From NCBI RefSeq assembly GCF_014194695.1, contig NZ_JACIAH010000022.1, forward strand, positions 1 to 64,000: DNA of 64,000 bases. Reading direction: 5' to 3'. Position 1 is the first letter of the stretch; every line of letters starts with the position of its first letter. The notes under the pieces are model-generated. The model worked only from the letters and a program-made list of their open reading frames with translations, ran no database searches and was not told the DNA's origin. The DNA is from Rhizobium sp. BK399. Lineage in GTDB: Bacteria; Pseudomonadota; Alphaproteobacteria; Rhizobiales; Rhizobiaceae. The position numbers and the translations under genes were made by a program. Positions 63,509-64,000 of this stretch are shown here, piece by piece.

Positions 63509-64000
63509 ATGCCAGACTACGACTACATTAAGAGTGGCGACACCATCTACGAGCGATCATTCGCAATCATTCGCAGTGAAGCCGACCTGTCGCGGTTCTC
63601 GACAGAGGAGGCCGATGTTGCCGTTCGCATGATTCACGCATGCGGCCTTGTCCAGGCTGCCGACAGCTTCCTGTTCTCGCCTGGCGTGGTAAAGGCTGCA
63701 CGCATGGCCCTTCAGGACGGGGCGCCGATCTTTTGCGACGCCGAAATGGTTGCCCATGGCATCACCCGCACCCGCCTGCCCGCCCACAACGATGTGATCT
63801 GCACATTGCATGATCCACGAACGCCAGGCCTTGCGAACCAGACCGGTAACACGCGTTCAGCCGCCGCACTCCACCTCTGGCTGGACCGCCTCGCAGGCAG
63901 CGTTGTGGCGATCGGCAATGCTCCAACGGCCCTGTTCCACCTCCTCGAATTGCTGCGAGACGGCGCGCCTAAGCCGGCTGCGATCATCGGCATGCCCGTT
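63509..64000 (+). CDS. cobH: Precorrin-8X methylmutase (3' end outside window)
   Basis: Moves the C11 methyl group to C12 to form hydrogenobyrinate. 164 codons are visible of a protein usually near 210. DYIKSGDTIYERSFAIIRSE at the start, MIHACGL with the catalytic His (about residue 42-48), and FCDAEMVAHGITRTRLP (about 75-91) are diagnostic. It runs off the right edge in frame. Confidence 0.95.
   Translation, partial: MPDYDYIKSGDTIYERSFAIIRSEADLSRFSTEEADVAVRMIHACGLVQAADSFLFSPGVVKAARMALQDGAPIFCDAEMVAHGITRTRLPAHNDVICTLHDPRTPGLANQTGNTRSAAALHLWLDRLAGSVVAIGNAPTALFHLLELLRDGAPKPAAIIGMPV

Overview
The window comes from a high-GC alphaproteobacterium, most likely a member of the Rhizobiaceae. Evidence: a RepA/RepB partition pair with a RepB-type palindromic centromere, a DUF1612/HTH_13 protein of the type common on rhizobial replicons, an aerobic cobalamin operon (cobF-cobG-cobH), an ExoF-like exporter protein, and a very large RTX heme peroxidase. 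The rep genes next to cob genes suggest a chromid or large plasmid, but the replicon type cannot be proven here. No tRNA, rRNA, CRISPR array or intact insertion sequence was seen.

Layout. (1) 1-12230, minus: the N-terminal 4076 residues of one giant RTX protein carrying three animal-type heme peroxidase modules; its 3' end lies left of the window. (2) 12231-13079: intergenic DNA with two clear inverted repeats. (3) 13080-42000: a polysaccharide assembly island. It encodes a Wzz-like co-polymerase and a separate tyrosine kinase (a split Wzc), an ExoF-like outer-membrane exporter, a Wzx flippase, a six-gene overlapping nucleotide-sugar operon (two DegT aminotransferases, two hexapeptide acyltransferases, a Gfo/Idh/MocA oxidoreductase, an epimerase), five glycosyltransferases, WecB, WecC and WecG (the ManNAcA branch known from enterobacterial common antigen), a Wzy-like polymerase, a beta-helix protein, an asparagine-synthetase-like protein and one unrecognised helical-repeat protein. 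(4) 42684-45779: a periplasmic copper set (DUF2946-like, PCuAC, CopC, CopD, HupE/UreJ). (5) 45815-46213: a stand-alone response regulator. (6) 46466-54012: an alpha-2-macroglobulin plus PBP1C pair. (7) 54099-57530: VanZ-like protein, a small conserved protein, ECF sigma/anti-sigma pair, Bax-inhibitor-1 family protein. (8) 57664-61117, minus: repA, repB, then a DUF1612 gene where repC would be expected. (9) 61313-64000, plus: cobF, cobG and the start of cobH.

How it fits together. Region 3 encodes most of a Wzx/Wzy-type pathway: activated amino sugars and UDP-ManNAcA are made in the cytoplasm, glycosyltransferases build a lipid-linked repeat, Wzx flips it, the Wzy-like protein polymerises it under Wzz/kinase control, and the ExoF-like protein exports it. 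No initiating phosphoglycosyltransferase was found here, so it must be elsewhere. The giant peroxidase is presumably secreted by a type I system, also not in the window.

Limits. All calls come from reading sequence and remembered family motifs; no database search was run. Start codons are judgement calls unless a ribosome binding site or gene overlap fixes them.
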